Source: a virus
Strand: one strand, 5' to 3'
Length of the DNA: 37,189 nucleotides
Virus record (IMG/VR): IMGVR_UViG_3300020205_004135
Location: 1 to 37,189 of that record
Part shown: piece after piece, positions 17,201-26,440 of the stretch
Numbering within the stretch: the stretch's first letter is position 1
How the letters are laid out: every line of letters starts with the position of its first letter
Program-made: the position numbers and the translations under genes
Notes under the pieces: model-generated
What the model saw: the letters and a program-made list of their open reading frames with translations, nothing else
Told to the model about the DNA's origin: nothing
Databases searched by the model: none

Positions 17201-19983
17201 TATCTACTATTTATGGAATTCCTGGATCGACACACTCTATTTTTTATGAGCCGGTTTATGAGGCTATTTACGTTTATGGATCTTCAACTCTTTGGAAAAT
17301 AGATAATGGTATAACACAGTCTGTTTCGATTTCAACATCTGGATTTAATGATATTATATTCAATAACCTTACTGGTGAGATGAATATATCTGACAGTTCT
17401 TTAGACTTTTCAAGATTGAGTTTGTCTACTAATGCTGTTTCTCAATCTAATATTGCTAATTATGGATTTTTAGGTATTAATCAATACGATGGTGATATTT
17501 ACTTATCATCTCAGAATTTTAATAATATAATTGTTATTAAAGGTGTTAATGGTCAAGTTGTTCATACCGAGCCAATGGTTGCTCCTACTGGTAGAATGGT
17601 TTATAATCCTGAGAGAAAATCTATGTGGGTTATACAACCATCAACAAATTCTATTATAGAAATAGCTTCTGAGTTGAATTTATCTATAACTGAAACATCT
17701 ACATCAGGTTTAAGTGTGGGTGAAGGGTTATATGGTACATTGGATTCAAATTACATACCACATGAAAGTATTTGGATAAAAACTAGAGAATACTTTAGAA
17801 GACCGAGGGAAAATTTTGAAGGTGATATTCCTATTAATTTATATTGGAGATGGATGACGGATGAAGTCCCTGATTTCTTTTTATATGACTTCACTGGAGA
17901 GCAATTAACAAGTACTGGATCTTATGCTTATACTGGTGATAAACCTTTAGAGAATGTTGTGTTAAATACTTCACCTAATAAAGATTTAAATAAAGTTAGT
18001 TATCCTGAATATCAACAAACCGTATTTGATAAAATTAACTATGAGTTAAGTTATATAGATGATGTTAATGATATTAGCGTTGAGGCTAAATCATTAGAGT
18101 TGTTTATTGGATATAGATCTACTGTAGAAGGTTCTGTTAGAAACGTTTTACAGTTATATAAAAGGGAAGATATAGAATTTGAAATAGTTTCTGATAATTC
18201 GACATACTTGAAGTTTGAGACACTTACTAACAATTCTGATAAAAGGGGTCAGATTTCAATAAATGCTGATTCTGTTGAGAATTTTACTGGTAGAGGGTTA
18301 AAAGAAGGTCAGCATATCACGGTATATTTAACAGATGATAGTAATATTAAAAACCAGTACGTTTCATCAAATAATGCAATTATATTAAAAATAAGAAGTG
18401 TGTTTACTAAAATATTAATTGTCGATTTCTTTAATATTGATTTTGACTTTATAGAAACTGAATATACATCAATATCTGATTATCCATCTTATAGTAAAAA
18501 TACATATTTAAAGACTAGATTTAAGGTAAGAGATAGAGAAATAGGGAGATTTATAACATATGGTCAATCTGAAGAAGAAGATATTAGGTTTAAATATGAA
18601 TTAGGTAATATAGGTAAATTAATAAAACCGGATGAGGTATTCATATTCAGTGAATATGATGTTAATGAAGGTGGTATTGATTGGATGATTCTAAATAGAA
18701 AGAGAAAAGAGATGTTGATGAATCGAAATTTGATTTATCCTTATGTTGGGTCTTATTTATCTATAATAAATGCTATAAATTACTTTGGTTATAATGATTT
18801 ACAATTGAATGAGTATTATAGAAATAAGGAAATAACCAATGGTGTAAAAGGTAGTAATTTTGGTAAATTATTCAAAGTTGAAATACCTGATATATTTGAT
18901 AATACAGTTAAAGGTTGGAATGATAAAGACTTTTTGAAGAACTATTTACCTAATGATAATTTTGAAGAAACAAATATGTTTAATCTTACATATTTCATTA
19001 CTGATAAAGAAGGTAATTATATTTTAAATTACAGCATTGATGAGATTATTATTAAGTTACAAGGTCTTAAATATTGGTTAAAAAGAAATATAATTCCGTT
19101 GACTCATAAAATAATGGATATCTCTGGAAAAGCTTATTTTAATGGTGGTACATCTATACAACATAATGTTTATGATACTAGAATTATTAATATTAGAGAA
19201 GATATGACTCCTGTTACTTTTAAATTAAATGAGTCTTATTTATACCCTGTTAATAGCGGATCAACTGTTTATAACTGTGTTTTAGATTTTTATAGTATTA
19301 TCGAGAATATAGGGGCTGATAAAGAGGATAGAATGGTTAATACAAGTTTTGGATTTAAATTAGTTTCTCCTCCAAAGCCTTATAATGATTTAAAAGCTAA
19401 TATGAAGATGCCTGACATTTATGATGTTAAAATAAGAACATATAAAGTGTATAAAGAGTGGGCACCATTTGTAACTTATTCTAAAGGTGATAAAATTTAT
19501 TATTATGATAAGTTATATGAATCAACTAAAGATGGTAATAAAATTAATAATCCTAAAAAATATGAAAATATTGAAAGTTGGAATGTTGGTTCTGTGTATT
19601 CTATCGCTACTGTTGTTCAATATGAAAGAGAATATTATACATATAGTGGACTGGGTGATCCTTATTCAACTTTGAGTCCAAATTTTGATCCTAATAATTG
19701 GTTGAATATAACAGATTGGAGATTTATTGATTTTGAACCTGTTCAGTATATTACAGAGTTTAGAACTGGGGATGATTTGAGACCTTTTAACTTTACAATT
19801 GATTCTAATATAGACCCATTCCTTGTTATTGAGATAACTTCTCATAGTGGATATGGTCAAGTATACATGGATAAAAAGAACTATCAGATAAAGGGTCTTA
19901 AAGACTTAACAGAACCATATACATATATTGATACGATTGGTCCTTTTCAACCAATAATTCCTATTGAATTACAGACAAATTAA
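14206..19983 (+). CDS. Giant tail/baseplate protein with beta-propeller-like region
   Basis: 1925 residues. The N-terminus (FFNKEGDYLNFNYNEGYERF, then GDILFHENSTDTFKTYAIYT) resembles, from memory, large baseplate proteins of T4-like phages. Residues about 120-830 are beta-rich. Residues about 840-1150 hold repeated NHL/YVTN-like blades (YCLSEKYMWVIDPTSNTLI, MEVNPNNGDVYVSYQNLTHV, INQYDGDIYLSSQNFNNII, YNPERKSMWVIQPSTNSII), suggesting an inserted beta-propeller that may bind a surface glycan. The C-terminal third (about 1150-1925) returns to a mixed structural region (GSYLSIINAINYFGY, LKYWLKRNIIPLTHKIMDIS). It has its own promoter motif and a bidirectional terminator. A gp7- or gp10-type wedge role is plausible, not shown. 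Confidence 0.8.
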   Translation: MSNHKNLKFFNKEGDYLNFNYNEGYERFEGDILFHENSTDTFKTYAIYTLENIPSFDFESIGELTTKKFQLFNEFGLHFYGGKYYEQKIDRIEPVNNDPEFYTKWIYGGGFETKFPIGTLVKFDSIAFEFTNLDESYVVVGSKVGAIMILSKMDNDTFESSFFYQYIEPESYVGLNISGVNAFGVYDYIDSQYSERLSNWNEPDFYDKYYPGKKLNVVGSKKNDGILTVKDLAINDATHWEYFVDKANLPDNSDLIVEVITRTDVPLVYSGGIDITSPFKLNIDLSYPQILKPNVEFKIVGSVNNTIFYTVSDMPVFNTLNSVTYFELGSQVLYNNRVYENLQSYTYSFQSSTAYITPENTSYWTSEPTYIKVNEQTSIENVLNGKIYLTTDRYYYSFGWTSSSEACLAATAEKYNADLNIFNVDLYYLNGSLRADLKYPSNYAKVNFYHTQVGATYSIGGLKQTYERLVEIEEQLDYELNYNYSQNKKVNVVFTDIDEFGIKITINKMVYDEEVALLYSGLNIDMERTIDRTLRNWLSRWHLKLHTLGIVVDLKYSGNFTSLFYNTIVLKTTYPNVPMEVNRIEVGTTADFYVEHSKILFTSMGPYLNIKINDKNFDQQSIFDINSNVDIPATLIAWYDTNSELLLTYGITSSVANNLLKLNLTSLEYRLDYTINTGKLNYPGVNDYKSTKYLLGNIGTLVASNEIVLPSTSDFSFEDVGFSTGMAFTVNNTVYPYVNQDYTIQFLDPHVLNISYQGPFWGLSQSPCDSSGFITLAFDMGFGQTACNGPISPTGSGGPFNMSMFNSNQFAITFNSNNYNLNTYQSSDNLIDIEYVQLTNCVYGFGDDVVVLDALHGYIISNITLLGNTQSIEMEFNTFNNYIYCLSEKYMWVIDPTSNTLISKILFNPSAIAYDMEVNPNNGDVYVSYQNLTHVDIWAYNNMSSVSTDSISTSGYGYPGAMVFNDFEGDMYITCTNNAVIRVNGGPNINFVSNPNRTISTIYGIPGSTHSIFYEPVYEAIYVYGSSTLWKIDNGITQSVSISTSGFNDIIFNNLTGEMNISDSSLDFSRLSLSTNAVSQSNIANYGFLGINQYDGDIYLSSQNFNNIIVIKGVNGQVVHTEPMVAPTGRMVYNPERKSMWVIQPSTNSIIEIASELNLSITETSTSGLSVGEGLYGTLDSNYIPHESIWIKTREYFRRPRENFEGDIPINLYWRWMTDEVPDFFLYDFTGEQLTSTGSYAYTGDKPLENVVLNTSPNKDLNKVSYPEYQQTVFDKINYELSYIDDVNDISVEAKSLELFIGYRSTVEGSVRNVLQLYKREDIEFEIVSDNSTYLKFETLTNNSDKRGQISINADSVENFTGRGLKEGQHITVYLTDDSNIKNQYVSSNNAIILKIRSVFTKILIVDFFNIDFDFIETEYTSISDYPSYSKNTYLKTRFKVRDREIGRFITYGQSEEEDIRFKYELGNIGKLIKPDEVFIFSEYDVNEGGIDWMILNRKRKEMLMNRNLIYPYVGSYLSIINAINYFGYNDLQLNEYYRNKEITNGVKGSNFGKLFKVEIPDIFDNTVKGWNDKDFLKNYLPNDNFEETNMFNLTYFITDKEGNYILNYSIDEIIIKLQGLKYWLKRNIIPLTHKIMDISGKAYFNGGTSIQHNVYDTRIINIREDMTPVTFKLNESYLYPVNSGSTVYNCVLDFYSIIENIGADKEDRMVNTSFGFKLVSPPKPYNDLKANMKMPDIYDVKIRTYKVYKEWAPFVTYSKGDKIYYYDKLYESTKDGNKINNPKKYENIESWNVGSVYSIATVVQYEREYYTYSGLGDPYSTLSPNFDPNNWLNITDWRFIDFEPVQYITEFRTGDDLRPFNFTIDSNIDPFLVIEITSHSGYGQVYMDKKNYQIKGLKDLTEPYTYIDTIGPFQPIIPIELQTN

Positions 19984-19990
19984 ATGAAAT

Positions 19991-20022
19991 AAAAAAACCT
20001 CTAATTTCTTAGAGGTTTTTTT
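19991..20022. terminator. Bidirectional terminator after giant tail gene
   Basis: Perfect 14-base arms (19991-20004 and 20009-20022) around loop TTTC, with A and T runs on the two sides, between the convergent genes ending at 19983 and 20038. Confidence 0.9.
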
Positions 20023-20037
20023 ATTAATTAATTTTTA

Positions 20038-20679
20038 TTATTTGTTTTCAACTAATTCTTGTTTAGAAGAGAAATTCACACCATCTTCAAAAGTAAGAAC
20101 CCAGTCTTGTATATCAGTTGATAAGTTTTTACCAGTTGTGTCATAGTAATTAAATATTTTACTGATGTTGCCAATTAGTAAAAGAACTTCTGAGAAAAGA
20201 TAAGAATCTTTTGTTAGACCCTTAACTGTGTGTTTTGAGATTAAGTGATAAATATAAGTAACTTCAGTTGCGTTAACCGGGTACGAAATCATTTCATCTC
20301 CTTTATATTTCATCTCCTTTAAAGCTTCGAAAAGTTCTTTAAGTTCAATAGCGAAAAATACTGAATTTATATCATATTCTAATTTTTCCAAAACCAATTC
20401 TGTTAAAAATGTCCATTGGTCTTTGTTAAGATAGAAATTATATTTAACTTCATTTAATTCATTGATGAAATTTTTCCATAATTTGTGAGATTCTAAATAA
20501 AGATTATCTTTTTCTTGAGAAGATTTTCCTTCTCCATGATTATTTATTGTGAAGTCTCTAACTTCTCTAATTTTTGAATCAAGATTAGATTCTGAATCAG
20601 TGTCGATATATTTATATTCAACACCTAAATTTGTAAAATTAACTTGTGGTTTCAACACATTTGTAACTATTTGTTCCAT
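20038..20679 (-). CDS. Unknown phage protein, last of tape-measure operon
   Basis: 213 residues, not recognised. The first 65 residues are polar and likely flexible; the rest (about 65-200) looks all-helical with conserved-looking aromatic positions (LWKNFINEL, DQWTFLTELVLEKL, TYIYHLISKHTVKG). No signal peptide or membrane segment. It is fifth in the minus-strand operon that begins with the tape-measure-like gene and precedes a bidirectional terminator, so a tail-assembly or late function is likely by context only. Confidence 0.8.
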   Translation of the reverse strand: MEQIVTNVLKPQVNFTNLGVEYKYIDTDSESNLDSKIREVRDFTINNHGEGKSSQEKDNLYLESHKLWKNFINELNEVKYNFYLNKDQWTFLTELVLEKLEYDINSVFFAIELKELFEALKEMKYKGDEMISYPVNATEVTYIYHLISKHTVKGLTKDSYLFSEVLLLIGNISKIFNYYDTTGKNLSTDIQDWVLTFEDGVNFSSKQELVENK

Positions 20680-20704
20680 TTTTTTATTTTTATTTTTATA
20701 CAGC

Positions 20705-20944
20705 TTAGCTGTTTATTCTTTCAATAGTATCTTTGAAATTTAGTGATTTCAAAGTTTCTAATTTATCTTTAGCATTTGTGTATTTTTCAATCCACTTATC
20801 TTGCTCTTCCATTAAATCAGAATGTTCTCCGATTGCTGCTAAATTATTACTAGATAAATATAATCCTAAATTAGCTTCTGCTTCTGCCATTTCTGCTTCA
20901 TATCTCTTCTCTAAAGCATTTATGTATCTATTTGATATGCTCAT
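20705..20944 (-). CDS. Small coiled-coil protein
   Basis: 79 residues, Glu/Ala-rich and fully helical (YEAEMAEAEANLGLYL, MEEQDKWIEKYTNAKDKLET), probably a short coiled coil. It starts two bases after the stop of the upstream gene and ends 25 bases before the next start, so it is cotranscribed in the tape-measure operon. Function unknown; an assembly chaperone or tail adaptor would fit the setting. Confidence 0.75.
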   Translation of the reverse strand: MSISNRYINALEKRYEAEMAEAEANLGLYLSSNNLAAIGEHSDLMEEQDKWIEKYTNAKDKLETLKSLNFKDTIERINS

Positions 20945-20946
20945 AA

Positions 20947-21393
20947 TTAAATAATAAATTCTTCGTCTTTTTTAGAGTCTTTTTGTTGTTCTGTATAAAG
21001 CTCTTCTACTTTGTTAGCTCTTGCTACTTTTTCAACACCATATTTATTGACCAATGATGAGAATGTGTTTAAATCAGTACTTACTAATTTTATTTTACCA
21101 CTTTCTAAATTTATATTGATTTTATCAATTTCTTGTTCAACAAGAATAGTAATTGACTCATCGTCAAAAACATCTAAAAGGTCTTCATTTATAGAAACCT
21201 TTAACTCTCTACCTAAAAGGAATGAAATATCATCCGCTAATTTTGATACTTTTATTAATTGTTTTTGTTTTGAATTTCCTACAAACTGAATCTTAATATT
21301 TACAGGGAATGATTTTTTATTAAAAACATCCATGAATATTTCCTCAGTTGAAGAATCTACATTGTAATACGCTTCTGAACTTTCTTTTGACAT
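20947..21393 (-). CDS. Conserved T4-like phage protein of unknown function
   Basis: 148 residues, mixed alpha/beta, acidic, with a polar C-terminal tail (QQKDSKKDEEFII). The stretch VEQEIDKININLESGKIKLV, then STDLNTFSSLVNKYGVEKV followed by RANKVEELY, recalls a protein conserved across T4-like marine phages (pattern D-x-x-T-F-S-x-x-x-x-K-Y-G). That family is sometimes labelled a putative metallopeptidase, but no HExxH or similar motif is present here, so I do not assign activity. It is the third gene of the tape-measure operon. Confidence 0.8.
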   Translation of the reverse strand: MSKESSEAYYNVDSSTEEIFMDVFNKKSFPVNIKIQFVGNSKQKQLIKVSKLADDISFLLGRELKVSINEDLLDVFDDESITILVEQEIDKININLESGKIKLVSTDLNTFSSLVNKYGVEKVARANKVEELYTEQQKDSKKDEEFII

Positions 21394-21445
21394 AATTATT
21401 ATTTATTTATTTATAATTATAATTAAAAATGTTTCAAAAGTTTTG

Positions 21446-21862
21446 TTAAAATAGTAAAATAGTTGAAATTATTATAGATGTTAATAATATTATAGGAGTT
21501 ACTATATAATAGATTGTGTTATAATATCTCTGACTTTTAAACAAAGAAAATCCAGAAATTAATAAGTATGAGTACTTGTCTACTTTTTTAATTTCATATA
21601 CTTCAAACATCTCTTGTAAATTACTTTTATTTAAAAAGTTACCTAATTCAACATAGAATTGTCTTACATAATTTTCAGAGATTCTGTCAATATCCGATTT
21701 TTTTAAACTATATGCCTCACCTACTATATCTTCTGGTATATTAACAACAGTGTAAAGTCTAGAAGCTTTATCTATCCTAACATTGAACTTTTGTTCAAGT
21801 TCGAATTTCAAAGACTTGATGGTTTTTCTATAAAACCAAAAAAATTTAATATTTTTCCACAT
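21446..21862 (-). CDS. Conserved phage membrane-anchored protein
   Basis: 138 residues from the ATG at 21862; the frame extends to 21907 but the extra residues overlap the upstream gene and look non-coding. The N-terminus MWKNIKFFWFYRKTIKSLK, the core FNVRIDKASRLYTVVNIPED, then KKSDIDRISENYVRQF resemble a small protein I recall from several T4-like phages. The C-terminus ends in one hydrophobic segment (about 114-138, YYIVTPIILLTSIIISTILL), a tail anchor or single membrane helix. It follows the tape-measure-like gene by 34 bases. Function unknown. Confidence 0.75.
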   Translation of the reverse strand: MWKNIKFFWFYRKTIKSLKFELEQKFNVRIDKASRLYTVVNIPEDIVGEAYSLKKSDIDRISENYVRQFYVELGNFLNKSNLQEMFEVYEIKKVDKYSYLLISGFSLFKSQRYYNTIYYIVTPIILLTSIIISTILLF

Positions 21863-21896
21863 ATGTATTATATATAATAAATTAAAAATGTTTAGT

Positions 21897-24800
21897 TTAA
21901 GATCCAATAGGCTTTGGTGTTGTAATTTGATTCTTTGTCATTAGTGATATATATTCATCAATCGTAGAAGTTGATCTGTTTATATTTTCTAATAAAAAAA
22001 CAGCTCTTTCCAATTGTTGTGAAACATAGTATAAATGATTTTTTCTTTTCAAATCAGATGGTACTTCTTTATCTTTTTTCTTTATTGGTTCGCCATCATC
22101 AGTTTGTCCAAATTTTCTTCTAGTACTTGGTCTTTCTGTTGATACTGTTGGCATAGGAGCAGCTCCTGTTAATCCTTTTGTTAATCCACCTAATTGATTT
22201 AAACTTTTCAAGTTTAATAGTCTCATTGCTTTTCCTAACTTCATCAGAGATGTCGCCATTGCATCATATCCTTTAGCAAGTGTTATCATTCTCCTAGCTA
22301 TTTTTGAAATAGGGTCTGTTCCAAGAAGATCGTCAGCAAATGATGATAATTTATTGAGAAATCCTCCTTTTTCCGATTCAGCTAACTTATTAACAATGTA
22401 ATTAAAATCTAAAATATTTTGACCAACTTTTCTCATATAGAATGGGTCTATCTTTACTGCAAAAAAGTTTTTACCGTCTGATAGTATTCTAGCGACTCTC
22501 ACCATCCTTTCAGCCACATTGGATATAGGGTCATATTTATAATATGTATAAATTCCTGGTGTGGTATCCAACCATTTTGTAAGTAATGCGAATTTCCCAA
22601 TCAATCCAGAATTAGCACTTGTGTTTGATTTACCTATTATAGCATCTGACCATTTTTGTAAATTTGATGAAATTTCAAAGAACCTTTTACTAGAAAATAA
22701 AATCCAAGCTACTTGTGTAATCTGACTTGCTACATCTTTAATTAAACTCAAATCTCTTCTAGTTTTTACAGTTTTTGAAGTACTTGATGCACCAAATCCC
22801 AAAAATCCAGAATCTTTAGTTGTTACTGTTTTCTCACTTGTTAGCATTTTATCTAATTGTAAACCCAATTTAGCAAATCCTAAAATATTTGGTGATAGAT
22901 TTTTAATAAAATTTGTTGGAATAGATGCTGTAAAGTATTTTTTACTCACCCATATTGTTTTGGCTACACCACTCATTAATTTTATTGTCGCGTTTAATAT
23001 AGACGCAGATGCATTAAGTGAATATATTGTATAGCCTCTTGATTCTATGTTGTCAAATATATCCATAAATCCACTAACTGCTTTTGAAACTCCCTTAGCC
23101 CAATCTGATGTTGGGTAAGCACCCCATGCATCAGGTCCTATTCCAGAAAATGATGTAGCTGCTGAAACTAACGCCCTTGAAATAACGACAATTGCATTTG
23201 ACATGTCTTTTATTACCGTGTCTCCACTTGTAAACCAACCAGTGTCTTCATGTAATGCTTGAAATACGGGAGTAAAAGCACCTAAAGCTGCCCCTACACC
23301 TCTACCCCATTGTTTTGATGGGTATTTTCCTTCTTCAAATGGTGCGGTATTTTCAGCAAATATTTTAGCTGATTCTATTATACCTCTAGAAACAACATTT
23401 ATTGCTTTTGCAAAATCCTCCGGTCCTACACCTCCACCACTACTAAGAAACCCGGGAGCATTATCAATCAACATTTGGTAAACTGGTGCAAATGCCCCAA
23501 TTGCTAGACCAACTCCTTTAGCCCATTTAACGGGAGGTCCGTTTACGAATGCTGCTTTGTTAATTGCGAAGTACCAAGCTGCTTCTATTATACCTCCAGA
23601 AACAATTTTTATTGCTTCTGCAAACTCCTTGGGTCCTACACCACCTCCGGTACTGAAAAGTCCGGGAGCATTATTAACCAACATTTGATAAACTGGTGCA
23701 AATGCCCCTAGTGCGATTCCTATACCTTTTGCCCACTCCTCTGTTGGTCCTTGTTTGTAAATTCCTTTTTGTAAAATATACGAAACATCCACTATTGTCC
23801 ATGCTATCTGTTTCAACATTTTACGACCAGCGTCAAATGGATTTGTACCCCCGAAAAATTCAACGACCGCTCCAACAGCACCCACTGCTCCTAGTAAAAT
23901 GATTAATGGGGTGAATACGCTGAATAGTAACGCGACTGATGCTGACCATCCTGTTAAACCTGGTAGATCATACTTTCCTTTTTGTAAAATATCAGAAACC
24001 TCTACAATTGTTTTAGCTAATATTAATACTATACCTAAACCAGCATAGAAGAACGGATTAAGTGCGTTAAATCCTAATAGAATAGCCGCTGTTCCAAAAG
24101 TTGCAAAAGCGGCAGAAACTCCTAGATTCCATTCGAGAGTTGGATACTTTTTATAATTACCAGCTCCTAATATATATGATGTTGCTAATATGGTACCGGA
24201 AAGTAATAATATTAAACCTAATCCAGCATAGAAGAATGGATTAAGTGCTTGTGTTCCTAAAAGTAAAGCAGCTATTCCAAATACTCCTAAAGCAGCAGCG
24301 ACTCCTAGAGCCCATGAGACAGTTGGATACTTTTTATAACTACCAGCTGCTAATATATGTGATGTTGCCATTATTACAACAGCCACTATTAAAATAACCA
24401 CACCTCCTTTTATCGCATCTGTGACTCCAAGTCCTATAATCTTAAATATCTTCATTATTATACCAAAAACAACTAAAGTAAGAGCGACGTATAATAACCA
24501 TCTCCAATCTGGATACTTTTTATAATTACCCTTATTTAATATATTAGATGATTGCGCTAAAGTCGCGGCTATTATTAAAATTACCAAACCTCCTTTTATC
24601 GCATCTGTTACACCAATTCCTATAATCTTAAATATCTTCATTACTATGACGAAAACAAGTGCTACTACCGCTATTGCGATTCCAAGTACCAATATTTTAA
24701 GTATCGTCATGAATCCTAACCCATCTATACTTTTTTGGAATTTAGAGAATATCAAAGCCGCTCCTGTTATAGCAGCTGCTATTAATACGAAAAATACTGG

Positions 24801-26378
24801 GAGCATAATAACTGTCTTCCAATCAATACCTTTCATTATTCTAACAGCAACTGCTGCTATTATAGCTATAACTCCGAGTGCTGCTCCTATGACTAAAACT
24901 TTCAATATTGTCATAAATCCCAGTGCGTCAATATCTTTTTTAAACTTATTAAGTATAAGTGCGGATGCACCTATTGATAGGGACATTAAAGCAAAGAATA
25001 CTGGAATTTTAGGGATATCAGCCCATTTCATTTCCCCGACCGCTTTAACAATTTGTTTCATACCGAATGATAATATAACAAATACGACAGCAATTGCGAT
25101 AGCTGTTAGTAGTTGCATAAATCCAACTGGTTGTATTTTAGCAAATATAAATGATGATAATGTTATTGATAGAGCCATTGCTGGTAGTATCAAGGGAAGA
25201 ACTATTGCTGCTAATATTGCTTTTTGTGGTGGTATCTCACCTAAAACTTTTATTAATGAGCTAATACCAAAAGCAGCCACTGTGAATATTGCAGCAATTG
25301 CGATTGCTGAAAGTGCTTGCATAAATCCAATCGGTTGAACTCTACTTAATATCATAGATGATAGCCAAATACCAACTGATATAGCTAACATTATAATCGG
25401 TAACATAACAGCAACTCCTACAAGTTTACCTATACTCATTCCTTTTTGTTTTCCCCCAAATCCTTTAGCTTTTACTTCGGTTTCTTCGGTTAATGCATGT
25501 ATCAAACCTTTAATTCCACTAGCGACCATCATAAACATACCGGATATTAATATAGATGTTATAATCTGTCCTATTGATAATGGTCTAACACCTGATAATA
25601 TTTTTGATGATACTAGTATACCTAAGGACATACCTGCCATTAATAGTGGTAGGAATACGGCAGTTGCTATTAATTTACCAATACTTAACTTTTTAGTTTT
25701 TACTTTACCCATTCCTTCTGCCTCAATCGTTGTCTCACTTTCGAGAGCACTAATCATACTTGCTATTGTTGGTCCAACAAAGTAGAATAATAAAGCTATT
25801 GCAGCAGACGTTAAAACTTGTCCAATTGATATAGGTGATACTTTTGATAAAAAGAACGATGATATCATCACACCAGCTGACATTATAACCATTGCTAATG
25901 CAGCAAATGCTGCCTTTTTAGGGCTTAAATCTAATTTAGCAACCCTCTCAAATGCTATTGCTACTAAAACTATAGCAATTGAAAGACCAACAACTGAAAG
26001 AAAGTCTATTTTTCCTACTAATTTAAATGCTAGACCAATCGCTAATACAGCCACTGCTATTAATAGAATTGTTGTTAGACCCTTTTTAATACTACTTTGT
26101 TTTTTAGGATCATCTCCCTCTATAGCTTCGGTTTTTTTATCACTTGATTTTTGTTTTTGTAATTCAATAATTGTTTGTTGATTTTTCAAAATCTCTTGTG
26201 TATCAACTTTTATAGATTTTATATCAGTACTAATCTGCTCTAAAGAACCCCCGAAATCACCACTGGTTAAAGCTTTGGTTGTATCACTACCACCCTCTTT
26301 TTTATTATTCAGAGCGTCTACTAGAGCTTCTAAACCATCTCCGATATTACCTAATGCTTTTAATAATTGCTTATCCAT
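21897..26378 (-). CDS. Tape-measure-like giant hydrophobic repeat protein
   Basis: 1493 residues. Residues 1-95 are soluble with a short coiled-coil-like stretch (ISTDIKSIKVDTQEILKNQQ). From about 103 to 850 there are well over a dozen hydrophobic helices in a repeated pattern, punctuated by G-x-Y-K-K-Y-P-x-x-x-W elements. Around 880-1100 come 70-residue repeats (VGPKEFAEAI ... GAFAPVYQML). The C-terminus ends in a helix (ERAVFLLENINRSTSTIDEY). Length, hydrophobic repeats and position as first gene of a tail operon fit a tail tape measure that sets tail length and may enter the host membrane. T4 gp29 is only about 590 residues. A non-tape-measure membrane protein cannot be ruled out. Confidence 0.7.
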   Translation of the reverse strand: MDKQLLKALGNIGDGLEALVDALNNKKEGGSDTTKALTSGDFGGSLEQISTDIKSIKVDTQEILKNQQTIIELQKQKSSDKKTEAIEGDDPKKQSSIKKGLTTILLIAVAVLAIGLAFKLVGKIDFLSVVGLSIAIVLVAIAFERVAKLDLSPKKAAFAALAMVIMSAGVMISSFFLSKVSPISIGQVLTSAAIALLFYFVGPTIASMISALESETTIEAEGMGKVKTKKLSIGKLIATAVFLPLLMAGMSLGILVSSKILSGVRPLSIGQIITSILISGMFMMVASGIKGLIHALTEETEVKAKGFGGKQKGMSIGKLVGVAVMLPIIMLAISVGIWLSSMILSRVQPIGFMQALSAIAIAAIFTVAAFGISSLIKVLGEIPPQKAILAAIVLPLILPAMALSITLSSFIFAKIQPVGFMQLLTAIAIAVVFVILSFGMKQIVKAVGEMKWADIPKIPVFFALMSLSIGASALILNKFKKDIDALGFMTILKVLVIGAALGVIAIIAAVAVRIMKGIDWKTVIMLPVFFVLIAAAITGAALIFSKFQKSIDGLGFMTILKILVLGIAIAVVALVFVIVMKIFKIIGIGVTDAIKGGLVILIIAATLAQSSNILNKGNYKKYPDWRWLLYVALTLVVFGIIMKIFKIIGLGVTDAIKGGVVILIVAVVIMATSHILAAGSYKKYPTVSWALGVAAALGVFGIAALLLGTQALNPFFYAGLGLILLLSGTILATSYILGAGNYKKYPTLEWNLGVSAAFATFGTAAILLGFNALNPFFYAGLGIVLILAKTIVEVSDILQKGKYDLPGLTGWSASVALLFSVFTPLIILLGAVGAVGAVVEFFGGTNPFDAGRKMLKQIAWTIVDVSYILQKGIYKQGPTEEWAKGIGIALGAFAPVYQMLVNNAPGLFSTGGGVGPKEFAEAIKIVSGGIIEAAWYFAINKAAFVNGPPVKWAKGVGLAIGAFAPVYQMLIDNAPGFLSSGGGVGPEDFAKAINVVSRGIIESAKIFAENTAPFEEGKYPSKQWGRGVGAALGAFTPVFQALHEDTGWFTSGDTVIKDMSNAIVVISRALVSAATSFSGIGPDAWGAYPTSDWAKGVSKAVSGFMDIFDNIESRGYTIYSLNASASILNATIKLMSGVAKTIWVSKKYFTASIPTNFIKNLSPNILGFAKLGLQLDKMLTSEKTVTTKDSGFLGFGASSTSKTVKTRRDLSLIKDVASQITQVAWILFSSKRFFEISSNLQKWSDAIIGKSNTSANSGLIGKFALLTKWLDTTPGIYTYYKYDPISNVAERMVRVARILSDGKNFFAVKIDPFYMRKVGQNILDFNYIVNKLAESEKGGFLNKLSSFADDLLGTDPISKIARRMITLAKGYDAMATSLMKLGKAMRLLNLKSLNQLGGLTKGLTGAAPMPTVSTERPSTRRKFGQTDDGEPIKKKDKEVPSDLKRKNHLYYVSQQLERAVFLLENINRSTSTIDEYISLMTKNQITTPKPIGS

Positions 26379-26384
26379 AAAAAA

Positions 26385-26410
26385 CTTTTAATTTCAATGT
26401 ATATATAAAA
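26385..26410 (-). promoter_or_regulatory. Putative promoter of the tape-measure operon
   Basis: Read on the minus strand the site is TTTTATATATACATTGAAAT followed by a short A/T tract. It matches the element before the sheath gene (2506-2525) at 19 of 20 positions and lies 7 to 32 bases before the ATG at 26378. The divergent plus-strand gene has its own TATATACTATATG stretch at 26431-26443. Confidence 0.5.
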
Positions 26411-26440
26411 AACTAAAATACTTCTTAGAATATATACTAT

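Noticed and set aside
24646-25338. Plus-strand open frame of 230 codons rich in Ile, Ala and Thr
   Set aside because: It is antisense to the repetitive hydrophobic part of the tape-measure-like gene and is a composition shadow of it; no promoter or start context.
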